DNA of 64,000 bases, taken from assembly GCA_019414445.1 (NCBI GenBank), contig DXMA01000007.1, positions 1 through 64,000 on the forward strand, given 5' to 3'. Below, in pieces: positions 11,335 to 20,796 of the stretch (the stretch's first letter is position 1; each line of letters opens with the position of its first letter). A model generated the notes under the pieces. The model worked only from the letters and a program-made list of their open reading frames with translations. It did not search any database and was not told the origin of the DNA. Source of the DNA: Collinsella sp. GTDB taxonomy: Bacteria > Actinomycetota > Coriobacteriia > Coriobacteriales > Coriobacteriaceae. The position numbers and the translations under genes were made by a program.

Positions 11335-12555
11335 GTGGGTAACCACTTCCGTACCTCCGGTGCGGGCGATGATGCCCCCAAGACGCAGACAGGCGTCCAG
11401 GGCAGTCGTTTCGCCACTCCGGATTCAGAGGGCCAGCCTGTTGCTCAGGCCCCCACTCAGCCGGCAGATCAGGCACAGCCGGCATCCGATCCCTTTGCCT
11501 ACAATCCCACCAGCGATGTCGCGCTTTCCGGCACGGCGGGTTTTGAGCCCGTTCAGGCCGTGACCGCTCGCGTGGAGCAGCCTCAGGCTGGCGCCGCCAC
11601 GCCGCAGCCTACCATGGCCGGCATTCCCGACCCCATGGCCCCTGCGACGCCGGTTCCTCAGCCTGCGCAGTCCGGTCTCTTTGCCGCTATTCCCGATCCC
11701 ACGCAGCCTGCTGCCCCGGTGGTCGAGAGCGATCAGGCAGCCGAGGTCGCAAGCCTCGATAACGCGCTCAACAACCCCGATTTTACGTCGGTGTTTGCGC
11801 CCATCGATCCGCAGGCCAGCCGCAAGAAGATGGCCAAGCAGGCCGGTGTCGAGCCCGTCATCCTTATGGAGCATGTCACCAAGATCTATCCGGCACAGCC
11901 CAACAAGCCTGCACTTGACGACATCAACATTGAGATCTATCCGGGCGAGTTCGTCTTCCTGGTCGGTCATTCCGGCTCGGGTAAGACCACGCTGCTGTCG
12001 ACGCTCAACCGCGACGTCAAGCCGACGAGCGGCCGCATCTTGGTTGCCGGTCAGGACCTCATGAAGATCAAGAACCGCAAGGTTCCGTTCCTGCGCCGCC
12101 AGATTGGCGCCGTGTTCCAGGACTTTAAGCTTCTGCCGCAAAAGACCGCCTACGAAAACGTGGCGTTTGCCCTGCAGTGCATCGGCAAGCCCAAGGGCGT
12201 CATTCGCAGCCAGGTGCCGGAGGTGCTGCGTCTGGTCGGTCTGGCCGATCAGATGGACTCGCTGCCCGACCAGCTTTCCGGTGGCGAGCAGCAGCGCGTC
12301 GCCGTCGCCCGCGCTATGGTCAACCGTCCGCCGCTGCTGATCTGCGACGAGCCCACGGGTAACCTCGACCCGGCGATCTCGCTGGGCATCATGAAGCTGC
12401 TCGAGCGTATTAACCGCACCGGCACCACCGTGATCGTCGCTACGCACGACCGCGAGATGGTCGATAGCATGCACCGTCGCGTGATCGCCCTCGAGGGCGG
12501 CCACGTAATCCGCGACCAGGAGAGGGGAGGTTACGGCAACTATGGCACCAACTAA
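11335..12555 (+). CDS. ftsE: Cell division ATPase FtsE with N-terminal extension
   Basis: FtsE is the cytoplasmic ATPase of FtsEX, which activates peptidoglycan hydrolases at the septum. The ABC domain runs from about residue 175: Walker A GHSGSGKT at 211-218, signature LSGGEQQR, Walker B LLICDEPTGNLD, and the H-loop ATHD. Unusually, about 174 residues precede it, rich in Pro, Ala and Gln and probably disordered. The family norm is about 225 residues in total. The GTG at 11335 has AAGGAGC at 11324-11330. A start nearer the ABC domain lacks such a site, so the extension is probably real. The end overlaps ftsX by 14 bp. Confidence 0.92.
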   Translation: MGNHFRTSGAGDDAPKTQTGVQGSRFATPDSEGQPVAQAPTQPADQAQPASDPFAYNPTSDVALSGTAGFEPVQAVTARVEQPQAGAATPQPTMAGIPDPMAPATPVPQPAQSGLFAAIPDPTQPAAPVVESDQAAEVASLDNALNNPDFTSVFAPIDPQASRKKMAKQAGVEPVILMEHVTKIYPAQPNKPALDDINIEIYPGEFVFLVGHSGSGKTTLLSTLNRDVKPTSGRILVAGQDLMKIKNRKVPFLRRQIGAVFQDFKLLPQKTAYENVAFALQCIGKPKGVIRSQVPEVLRLVGLADQMDSLPDQLSGGEQQRVAVARAMVNRPPLLICDEPTGNLDPAISLGIMKLLERINRTGTTVIVATHDREMVDSMHRRVIALEGGHVIRDQERGGYGNYGTN

Positions 12556-13462
12556 CGTGGGCTACTCGCTCAAAGAGGCAATGAGCCACTTCTTCCGTAA
12601 CTGGACCACCTCGCTCGGCGCCGTCATCACGATCTTCCTTTCGCTGTTTATCATCGGCCTGTTCATCATGGGTTCCGCGATGCTGAACTCCGTGATCGGC
12701 ACCGTCGAGGATCAGGTTGTCATTAACGCCTTTATTAGCGATGACGCCGATCAGGCAGACGTTCAGGCTTTTGAGGCCGAGCTTAAGACGTGGAATAACG
12801 TCAAGTCCGTGACCTATAAGGACAAGGACGACGCGCTGGCCGAGTATACGAGCAAGATGTCGGGCAACGCCGACGCCACCATGAGCGCGCTCGATGGCCA
12901 GAACCCGCTGCCGGCTTCGTTTGCAATTGAGATGGACGATCCGTCCAAGGTCGAGAGCACGGCCCAGAAGCTCAAGAAGAACGCCGACTTCCAGAAGATC
13001 GCGGATGACGGCGACGTCAACGCGAGCGTGCTGTACGGCCAGGAGGAAGTGAGCCGCCTGTTCCAGGTGACCAACTACATCCGCATCGCCGCCGTGGTGC
13101 TCGTTGGCCTTCTGACCTTTATCGCATTCATCTTCATCAACAACACGATTCGCCTGTCCATCACGGCGCGTCGTCGTGAGATTGCGATTATGCGTCTGGT
13201 CGGCGCCAGCAACGGCTTCATTCGCGGCCCGTTTATCACCGAGGGCGTACTGCAGGCCATTTTGGGCTCGCTGCTTTCCATCGGCGTTCTGGAGCTGCTG
13301 CGCAATCTGATGATTCCGCGTTTGCAGGAGAGCATCGGCTGGATGTCGTTTGCCCTGCCGATGCAGTACTACCTGGTGACCTATGCTGCGCTGATTCTGG
13401 TCGGTGTGATTATCGGTCTCTTTGGTTCTGCCATAGCCATGCGCCGCTACCTGCGCGTGTAG
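12542..13462 (+). CDS. ftsX: Cell division membrane protein FtsX
   Basis: FtsX is the four-helix permease-like partner of FtsE. The 306-residue chain has an N-terminal membrane helix (about 24-46), a large extracytoplasmic domain of about 130 residues that binds hydrolase activators, and three C-terminal helices in the FtsX/MacB domain (from about residue 180, with NNTIRLSITARRREIAIMRL between helices). The length is typical of Gram-positive FtsX. It overlaps the end of ftsE, which fits co-translation. A terminator follows at 13487-13520. Confidence 0.95.
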   Translation: MAPTNVGYSLKEAMSHFFRNWTTSLGAVITIFLSLFIIGLFIMGSAMLNSVIGTVEDQVVINAFISDDADQADVQAFEAELKTWNNVKSVTYKDKDDALAEYTSKMSGNADATMSALDGQNPLPASFAIEMDDPSKVESTAQKLKKNADFQKIADDGDVNASVLYGQEEVSRLFQVTNYIRIAAVVLVGLLTFIAFIFINNTIRLSITARRREIAIMRLVGASNGFIRGPFITEGVLQAILGSLLSIGVLELLRNLMIPRLQESIGWMSFALPMQYYLVTYAALILVGVIIGLFGSAIAMRRYLRV

Positions 13463-13486
13463 GCATGCCTGGAATTCATCCCTTCC

Positions 13487-13520
13487 AACGGGTCGTCTCT
13501 TATGGGGCGGCCCGTTTTTT
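13487..13520 (+). terminator. Intrinsic terminator of ftsEX
   Basis: The stem AACGGGTCGTC/GGGCGGCCCGTT has a short loop and runs into TTTTTT. Confidence 0.85.
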
Positions 13521-13597
13521 GATCCCAAGGGAACGGCAGGAAAGCGAATCATTTGGGTAGACTCTTTGGAGTTCGTCATCGATAGCAAGGAGGCGCC

Positions 13598-15733
13598 ATG
13601 GGGCGCAATAACAAGCATAAGCGCGGTGCCCGCAATAAGCGTGGGCCGGTGCGCAGCGAACGCCGTCCGAGCCTGACCGGGCGCGTGCAGCTCCATGAGC
13701 ATGGCGCCTATGTCATAACCGAGAGCGGCGACTACAAGGTTATGGGCCGCGGTAAGCGCGAGATCATGGATGGCGATACCGTTGCCGTGAGCATTAAGAA
13801 CAGCCCGCACGGTGAGCGGCGCGCCGTGATCGAAGGCGTGGTTGAGCGCGCAGCCATAAGCGTGGTGGGTACGTACCAGACCGCTGGTCCGCTCGGTGTG
13901 ATCGAGCCGCTCGATTCGCGCCTGAAGGCCGACTTCTTCATTCTGCCCGAGGATACCTCGGCGGATCGTCTGGGCGTCCACCCGGGTGATGCCGTTGTCG
14001 CGCGCATTTTGACCTACCCGACGCGCCTGGAATCGGGCACCGTGACGATCGAACGCCGCATTGGCGGAGATGACGCGCCCGATTTGGGCGTTCAATACGT
14101 GATGGCGCGTTACGGCTATACCGATAGCTATCCCGAGGCCGCGCTGGACGAGGCCGAGGGGCTTTCGCTCGATGTGTCCGCGGCGCTTAAGGACCCGCTC
14201 CGCCGCGATCTGCGCGACCGCTTTGTCATCACGATCGACCCGGTCGACGCGCGCGACTTTGACGATGCCATTTCGCTTGAGCGCACGCCCGAGGGTGGCT
14301 ACAAGCTGGGTGTGCATATCGCTGACGTTTCTCACTATGTGGCTTGGGACGGGCATATCGATCTTGAGGCTCGCCATCGTACGACATCGGTGTATCTGGC
14401 CGATCGCGTGCTTCCCATGCTGCCCGAACGCCTGTCCTGTGACCTGTGTTCGCTTCGCCCTGACGAGGACCGTCTTGCGTTTACCGTTGACATTGAACTC
14501 GATGCGCAGGGTCGCGTGCGGCATTACGATCCGTACCCCAGCGTGATTCGCTCGCGTGTGCGTATGGACTATGACGGCGCCGAGGCGCTGCTGGTGCGTG
14601 CCGGCGCGGTGGAGTATGGGGTGCTGGAGGGTGCGGCCGAGGATGTTGCGGCTGCTGAGGCCTCGCGCGAGGAGGCGCTTGAGCGCGGTCTTGCGTGCGA
14701 GAAGGCCGCCCGCGGCTGCAACGTCGACCTCGGCAATTTCCTTGTCGCCGCCAACGAACTCGCCGAACTTCGCCGTCGTATTCGTCGCGTCCGCGGCTCA
14801 GTCGATTTTGACACGGCCGAGATTCGCGCTCTATTGGATGAGGACGGAGTACCCGTGCAGATTGTGGCGCGCGAGCGTTCGTGTGCCACGTCGCTTATCG
14901 AGGAAGCCATGCTGCTCGCCAACGAGTGCGTTGCAGAGTGGCTGGCAGACCGTGATATCGAGGCCTGCTATCGCGTGCATGAGGATCCGAGCCCCGATAG
15001 CCTGCACGGTGCCGCCGTTGCGCTGGCGCAGCTGGGCATCATCGACGATCGCCGTGCTGCCGGTATTGCCCTGGGGAGTCCCGATGAGCTGCAGGCTGCA
15101 GTTGATGCTGCCGCCGGTACGGCCAACGCACCGCTCGTCAACACGCTGCTTCTGCGCAGCATGCAGCGCGCGCTGTACAAGCCGCGCAACGAGGGCCACT
15201 TTGCGCTCGCCGCGCCGTGCTACTGCCACTTTACGAGTCCCATCCGTCGCTACCCCGATCTGGTGGTGCACCGCGTGCTCAAACTGCAGTTGGCCTATGA
15301 GCAGCTCGGCGGCAAGGACGCCTTGGTCCGTACGCCGCGGCTGATCGGCAAGGGGCGCGAGTCGCTGCCGCGCATTCTGCCGCAGATTTGCCGTGCGTGC
15401 AGCGATGCGGAGCGTGCGGCCGATGCCGCCAGCCATGCGACGCAAAAGATCAAGATTGCCCAGTACTATGAGGATCGCCTGGGCGAGCGCTATGCCGGAA
15501 CGGTCTCATGGGTCAGCAGCATGGGCCTCTTTGTGCGCTTGGACCTGACGCAGGTCGAAGGCTTGGTTTCGATCAAGAGTCTGGGCAACGAGTGGTTCGA
15601 GTTCGACGACGATGCGCTTACGCTGACGGGCGCCGACACGGGGACTCGCTATGAACTGGGCCAGCGCGTGATTATCGAGGTCTCGCGCGTCAATACCACG
15701 CGTGGGCACTTGGACTTTAAGCTTATCCATTAG
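13598..15733 (+). CDS. rnr: Ribonuclease R (RNB family 3'-5' exoribonuclease)
   Basis: RNase R degrades structured RNA from the 3' end and takes part in trans-translation with SmpB. The 711 residues comprise OB-fold cold-shock domains (about 25-150), the RNB catalytic domain with IDPVDARDFDDAI at 213-225 (Mg-binding aspartates), and a C-terminal S1 domain (about 635-711). The N-terminus is short and basic and lacks the helix-turn-helix of the enteric enzyme. AAGGAGG lies just before the ATG. smpB, often the next gene in other genomes, is about 8.5 kb downstream here. Confidence 0.95.
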   Translation: MGRNNKHKRGARNKRGPVRSERRPSLTGRVQLHEHGAYVITESGDYKVMGRGKREIMDGDTVAVSIKNSPHGERRAVIEGVVERAAISVVGTYQTAGPLGVIEPLDSRLKADFFILPEDTSADRLGVHPGDAVVARILTYPTRLESGTVTIERRIGGDDAPDLGVQYVMARYGYTDSYPEAALDEAEGLSLDVSAALKDPLRRDLRDRFVITIDPVDARDFDDAISLERTPEGGYKLGVHIADVSHYVAWDGHIDLEARHRTTSVYLADRVLPMLPERLSCDLCSLRPDEDRLAFTVDIELDAQGRVRHYDPYPSVIRSRVRMDYDGAEALLVRAGAVEYGVLEGAAEDVAAAEASREEALERGLACEKAARGCNVDLGNFLVAANELAELRRRIRRVRGSVDFDTAEIRALLDEDGVPVQIVARERSCATSLIEEAMLLANECVAEWLADRDIEACYRVHEDPSPDSLHGAAVALAQLGIIDDRRAAGIALGSPDELQAAVDAAAGTANAPLVNTLLLRSMQRALYKPRNEGHFALAAPCYCHFTSPIRRYPDLVVHRVLKLQLAYEQLGGKDALVRTPRLIGKGRESLPRILPQICRACSDAERAADAASHATQKIKIAQYYEDRLGERYAGTVSWVSSMGLFVRLDLTQVEGLVSIKSLGNEWFEFDDDALTLTGADTGTRYELGQRVIIEVSRVNTTRGHLDFKLIH

Positions 15734-15758
15734 CCAAATCTCGACTCATGGCGGGAGA

Positions 15759-15790
15759 GCGGAGGGCGGTCTTTCGGGGCCGCCCTCCGC
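15759..15790 (+). terminator. Hairpin after rnr
   Basis: A strong GC stem, GCGGAGGGCGG/CCGCCCTCCGC, with a short loop. Only a weak ATTTGG follows, so termination may be inefficient. Confidence 0.6.
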
Positions 15791-15866
15791 ATTTGGATCA
15801 TGGCTACCTTGCCGTCTGCTCGGCCGCCCGCTTACCTGCTATTCGAGAGGTAAAACCTACCAAAAT

Positions 15867-15890
15867 AAACCTGTCCCTTTTGGCAGGTTT
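15867..15890. repeat. AAACCTG/CAGGTTT hairpin before the recombinase gene
   Basis: The arms AAACCTG and CAGGTTT enclose TCCCTTTTGG. The core ACCTGTCCC and the preceding CCAAAAT match the hairpin before secA at 3739-3761. It overlaps the region where the recombinase promoter or leader must lie. Confidence 0.65.
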
Positions 15891-15909
15891 ACAAGAAAGC
15901 GGGGATGAG

Positions 15910-16515
15910 ATGGCGACGGTGTACGGTTATGCGCGGGTGAGTTCGCGCGATCAGAATCTTAATCGGCAGCTGGATGCGCTGGGCGCCTATGGCGTGGGCT
16001 CGGCGAATATTTATGCCGACCATGCGAGCGGCAAGGACTTCGATCGACCGCGTTATCGCGAGCTGCTGCACGTCCTGGGAGACGGGGACGTGCTGGTGGT
16101 GCTTTCTATCGACCGACTTGGCCGTAATTACTCCGAGATTCTTGAGGAATGGCGACGCATTACCAAGGTGCTCGGGGTTGCCATTGTGGTGTTGGATATG
16201 CCATTGCTTGACACGCGCGCCAGGGCCAGCGGCGCGCCGGATGTGACTAACACCCTGATTGCTGATATTGTGCTGCAGCTGCTGAGCTACGTGGCGCAGG
16301 TGGAGCGCGAGAATATCCATCGGCGCCAGGCGGAGGGGATTGCAGCGGCGCGGGCGCGAGGGGTCCGTTTCGGTCGACCTCGCAAGCCATGCCCTCCTCA
16401 GTTTGAGCTGGTGCGCGATAGCTATGAGGCGGGCGATATTACCCGCAGCCAGGCAGCAAAGTGCCTGGGCGTGTGCGTGGGGACGTTCGATCGCTGGATG
16501 CGCGAGGCGGGGTAG
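15910..16515 (+). CDS. Serine recombinase (resolvase/invertase family)
   Basis: The 201-residue protein has the small serine recombinase layout. The catalytic region is VYGYARVSSRDQNLNRQ with the probable nucleophile S11. It is followed by LSIDRLGRNYSEI, the E-helix and a C-terminal helix-turn-helix (about 168-200, SQAAKCLGVCVGTFDRWMRE). Such enzymes invert or resolve DNA between paired short sites. No transposase, phage gene or obvious invertible segment lies beside it, so its target is unknown. I chose ATG 15910 because the family motif begins four residues in. Longer frames upstream run through the hairpin. Confidence 0.9.
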   Translation: MATVYGYARVSSRDQNLNRQLDALGAYGVGSANIYADHASGKDFDRPRYRELLHVLGDGDVLVVLSIDRLGRNYSEILEEWRRITKVLGVAIVVLDMPLLDTRARASGAPDVTNTLIADIVLQLLSYVAQVERENIHRRQAEGIAAARARGVRFGRPRKPCPPQFELVRDSYEAGDITRSQAAKCLGVCVGTFDRWMREAG

Positions 16516-16619
16516 GGTTTTGCGTCGCTTTGTCGCTTCCTGTTGCGATTCAAATTTTGATACGGTGACGATGCCATTTGGGGCTACACTCGCTGATATT
16601 CAAAAAAGGAGGTTGACCC

Positions 16620-17201
16620 TTGGCGCGCGTAAAACAAATAATCGGATGGACCGCGATCGTTCTGTTCGCTGCAACGCTGGCGGGCATCTGGGTGCTGACG
16701 GAGCAAAATGCGGTGGAGACGTCGTTGCTGAGCGAGTCCACCGCGCGTGTGGTGGAGGGTCAGGCTACGGGCGTTCAGGCTGTCGATGCCACGGGTGAAG
16801 CTCAGGCGGAGAACGGAATGACCGGGGGCGCCGATTCGGCTGCCTCGAATGTCCGGTCTGGCCGACTTGCTTCCATTCGCATGTGGGTGGGCACGAACGT
16901 CCGTCGCGTTGCCCATACCGTAGAGTTTTTCTTCGTCGGATTGTTCGCCTCGGTGGTCGTGGCTTGCTTTTCCAGGCGTCCGTGGAGCGTATGCTCCCGT
17001 TGCGTGCCCGTATTGCTCTTTTGCGCCGCCTGCTCCGTTGGCGATCAGGTACATAAGATCTTTGTTCCCGGCAGGCATTTCGACGTTATCGATTTAGGAT
17101 TCGATGCTGCGGGCTATGTCATCGCCATGCTGTTGGTATTGCTGACGGCGGCGTTGGTGCGCCATGCGACTCGGCCGATCGGCGCCCATGCGAGGCGCTA
17201 G
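16620..17201 (+). CDS. VanZ-like membrane protein
   Basis: The 193-residue protein has an N-terminal membrane helix, a soluble insert of about 65 residues, and three more helices. It carries the VanZ-type motifs VAHTVEFFFVGLF and DQVHKIFVPGRHFDVIDLGFD. VanZ itself confers low-level teicoplanin resistance, but the biochemical role of the broad family is unknown. The start is a TTG at 16620, supported by AAGGAGG 7-8 bases upstream. No ATG gives the full first helix. A terminator follows at 17283. Confidence 0.8.
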   Translation: MARVKQIIGWTAIVLFAATLAGIWVLTEQNAVETSLLSESTARVVEGQATGVQAVDATGEAQAENGMTGGADSAASNVRSGRLASIRMWVGTNVRRVAHTVEFFFVGLFASVVVACFSRRPWSVCSRCVPVLLFCAACSVGDQVHKIFVPGRHFDVIDLGFDAAGYVIAMLLVLLTAALVRHATRPIGAHARR

Positions 17202-17282
17202 CCGGTAACAAACCCGTTTCTGATAATGCGACCTTGTTGAATTATTTTGTGTCGCGCGTATTTCCGAGCGGTCGGATTTGAG

Positions 17283-17309
17283 GGGCGAGCGGTAGAACGC
17301 TCGCCCTTT
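17283..17309 (+). terminator. Terminator-like hairpin after the VanZ gene
   Basis: The perfect 9-bp stem GGGCGAGCG/CGCTCGCCC is followed by TTT. It separates the VanZ gene from the N-acetylmuramate operon. Confidence 0.65.
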
Positions 17310-17405
17310 GTGCGCCACGATGCGGCACAATGTACCGCAAAAGCTGTTTGTATCCGGTACGAATCGTTCGTTGGTCTTTAATTCTTCTCAACGGAGGTGT
17401 TTGAG

Positions 17406-18257
17406 ATGGCAAACGGATTGCTTTTGCGGCTTCGCGAGCGTGAGCTCAGCGCGTGCCCGGCGGAACGCAATGTCATCGCATATGTAAGCGCTCATCCGCA
17501 CGAGGTGGTCGGGCTGTCCGTCCGCGGTCTTGCCGATGTCACGTTCTCCTCGCCCTCGAGCATTTTGCGCTTTTGCAAGCGTTTGGGTTTTGCGGGCTAC
17601 AAGGAGTTCCAGCGCGAACTGATTGCCGAGCTGGCGCTCTTAGGTGACAAGAAAGACGTAGCCCTCGAGGACATCTCCATGGATGACAGCGTCGAACGTA
17701 TCGTGGGGAAGGTGATGAAAAGCAACGTGCGCACGATCGAGGCGACGGCGCGAACGCTCGATTACACCGTCTTGGAGCGATGCGCGGCCCGTCTTAAGCG
17801 GGCACGCGCGGTCAATCTGTTCGGTATTGGTGCCTCTCGTTTGGTCGCGCACGACCTGGCGCAAAAGCTCATGCGTGTCGACAAAGAGTGCCATCTGTAC
17901 GACGACTGGCATGATCAGCTCTTATGTGCCAAGAACATGCATGAGGGCGATATGGCAATCGCCTTTAGCTACTCGGGCTTGACGTAAGAGGTGCTGGACT
18001 GCACCGTCGAGGCTCAACGTCACAACTGTCCCGTTGTGGCCGTTACCAAAGTAGATGGATCATCCAAGCTTGCCACCATGGCCGATGCCGTGCTCGGCGT
18101 TGCTGCGAGTGAACCCTTGGTCCGCAGCGGTGCCATGGCTTCGCGTATGGCCCAGCTTATGGTTGTCGATGCCCTGTACGCTGCTTACGTTGCCAGCGAC
18201 TACGAACGGGCGACGCATGTCATTAAGCAAAACTACATCGAGAAACAGGAAAGATGA
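17406..18257 (+). pseudogene. murR: MurR/RpiR-type regulator interrupted by an in-frame stop
   Basis: Residues 1-80 form the RpiR helix-turn-helix domain (LADVTFSSPSSILRFCKRLG). A SIS sugar-phosphate domain follows (FGIGASRLVAHDLAQK, AIAFSYSGLT). At 17985-17987 an ochre TAA cuts the frame after SGLT. The same frame then continues as EVLDCTVEAQRHNCPVVAVT to a TGA at 18255-18257, which completes a normal SIS domain. Relatives have Lys before GluVal, so one A-to-T change (AAA to TAA) explains the break. The genes downstream form an N-acetylmuramate operon, the usual target of this repressor. GGAGG at 17393 sets the ATG at 17406. Loss, read-through or a sequencing error are all possible. Confidence 0.85.
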
Positions 18258-18267
18258 GGTGAATGAA

Positions 18268-19191
<924 letters not shown>

Positions 19192-19248
19192 GTGCGCGGC
19201 GTGAGCTGATATGACATCCAGACGAGATACCCAATACAAGGAGGAGTT

Positions 19249-20679
19249 ATGACGAACAAAGAGCTGGCTCAAAAGCTGCTGGACCTTTTGGGCGGTAAAG
19301 ACAACGTGTTGGCAAACGCGGCGTGCATGACGCGCCTGCGCGTGACCGTCAAAGACACGGGCAACGTCGACACGGAGGGTATTAAGGCACTCGACGGCGT
19401 GATGGGCTTGGTCGAGGACGACACGATGCAGATCGTGCTGGGTCCGGGCAAGGTGAATAAGGTGCTCGAGGAGTTCTCCAAGCTCACCGGCCTTGCGAAA
19501 GGCGTTGCTGACGAGAGCGTGGTTGACGCTGCGGCCACAAACAAGGCCGCGCAGAAGGCAAAGTACGAGTCCAAGCCGGTTCAGGCCTTCCTCAAGAAGA
19601 TTTCCAATGTCTTCGTCGCCCTGCTTCCCGGCATCATTGCGGCTGGCCTCATCAACGGTATCTGCAACGTCATTAACGTCTCGACGGCAGGCGCGCTTGC
19701 GGGCGAGTGGTGGTACCAGGGCATTCGTTCCATGGGCTGGGCCCTGTTTGCCTATCTGCCCATCTTGGTGGGCTATAACGCGGCACGTGAGTTTGGTGGC
19801 TCCGCTGAGCTGGGCGGCATCGCCGGCATGATGTGTATCGCCAACAGTGCCATGCCCCTGCTTGCGCCTGGCGCGGCCGATCCTGCCACTGCCATTCTGC
19901 TGCCGCTTACCAATGCGCAGTACAACCCCGCAGCGGGCGGCATGATCGCGGCTCTTATCGCTGGCGCATTTTTTGCCTGGATGGAGCGTCAGATTCGCAA
20001 GGTTATGCCCAACGCACTCGACACATTCTTGTCCCCGCTGCTGGTGCTCATCATCGGCGCCTTTGCTCTGATGCTCGTCATCCAGCCGGTTGGCGCATGG
20101 CTGACGACTGCCATCTTTAGCGTTTTGACCTTTATCTTCGAGAAGCTGGGCGTCCTGGGCGGCTATATCCTGTCGGCAGGCTTCTTGCCGCTGGTTTCCG
20201 TCGGCCTGCATCAGGCGCTCACGCCGATCCACGCTATGCTCAACGATCCCGACGGCGCTACCAAGGGCATCAATTACCTGCTCCCCATCCTTATGATGGC
20301 TGGCGGCGGTCAGGTCGGTGCCGGTCTGGCGCTGTACTTTAAGACCAAGAACGCCAAGCTCAAGAAGTACGTCGCAGAGTCCATTCCCGTTGGAATCCTC
20401 GGTGTGGGCGAGCCTCTGATGTATGCCGTTACGCTGCCGCTCGTTCGTCCGTTTGTGACGGCCTGCCTGGGTGCCGGATTTGGCGGCGCGCTCGCGGCGC
20501 TGCTTCACATCGGCACGGTTTCTCAGGGCGTTTCCGGTCTGTTTGGCCTGCTGATCGTCGTTCCTGGCCAGCAGCTCGGCTACGTTGCCGCTATGCTGCT
20601 TGCCTATGCCGCCGGCTTTGTCCTGACGTGGTTCTTTGGCGTCGACGAGCAGAAGATCAACGAGTTCTTTGGCGAATAG
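19249..20679 (+). CDS. murP: PTS transporter EIIBC, N-acetylmuramate type
   Basis: This 476-residue permease has an N-terminal EIIB domain with the phosphorylated cysteine C26 in NAACMTRLRVTVKDTG. A linker follows, then an EIIC domain with about ten membrane helices from residue 115. It would import MurNAc and phosphorylate it to MurNAc-6-phosphate, the MurQ substrate. Specificity is inferred from its place between murQ and mupG. No EIIA domain is fused, so a separate EIIA is needed, as for E. coli MurP. AAGGAGGAG precedes the ATG. Confidence 0.9.
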   Translation: MTNKELAQKLLDLLGGKDNVLANAACMTRLRVTVKDTGNVDTEGIKALDGVMGLVEDDTMQIVLGPGKVNKVLEEFSKLTGLAKGVADESVVDAAATNKAAQKAKYESKPVQAFLKKISNVFVALLPGIIAAGLINGICNVINVSTAGALAGEWWYQGIRSMGWALFAYLPILVGYNAAREFGGSAELGGIAGMMCIANSAMPLLAPGAADPATAILLPLTNAQYNPAAGGMIAALIAGAFFAWMERQIRKVMPNALDTFLSPLLVLIIGAFALMLVIQPVGAWLTTAIFSVLTFIFEKLGVLGGYILSAGFLPLVSVGLHQALTPIHAMLNDPDGATKGINYLLPILMMAGGGQVGAGLALYFKTKNAKLKKYVAESIPVGILGVGEPLMYAVTLPLVRPFVTACLGAGFGGALAALLHIGTVSQGVSGLFGLLIVVPGQQLGYVAAMLLAYAAGFVLTWFFGVDEQKINEFFGE

Positions 20680-20746
20680 TTTGATATCGCGAGCCGTGTT
20701 GCTCGGGGTTCGCGGCGCGCGGCAGATTTCTTGATGCTATGGTTGT

Positions 20747-20780
20747 GCCGGCGGGGCTAACTGCTCCGCCGGCCTTTTTT
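20747..20780 (+). terminator. Intrinsic terminator between murP and mupG
   Basis: The stem GCCGGCGG/CCGCCGGC is followed by TTTTTT. The AAAGGAG ribosome binding site of mupG starts immediately after, so most operon transcripts may end before mupG. Confidence 0.85.
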
Positions 20781-20796
20781 AAAGGAGCGTTGTAGC

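Noticed and set aside
12440..14524. Long antisense frame across ftsX and rnr
   Set aside because: It spans two conserved genes and their intergenic terminator, with no recognisable domain.
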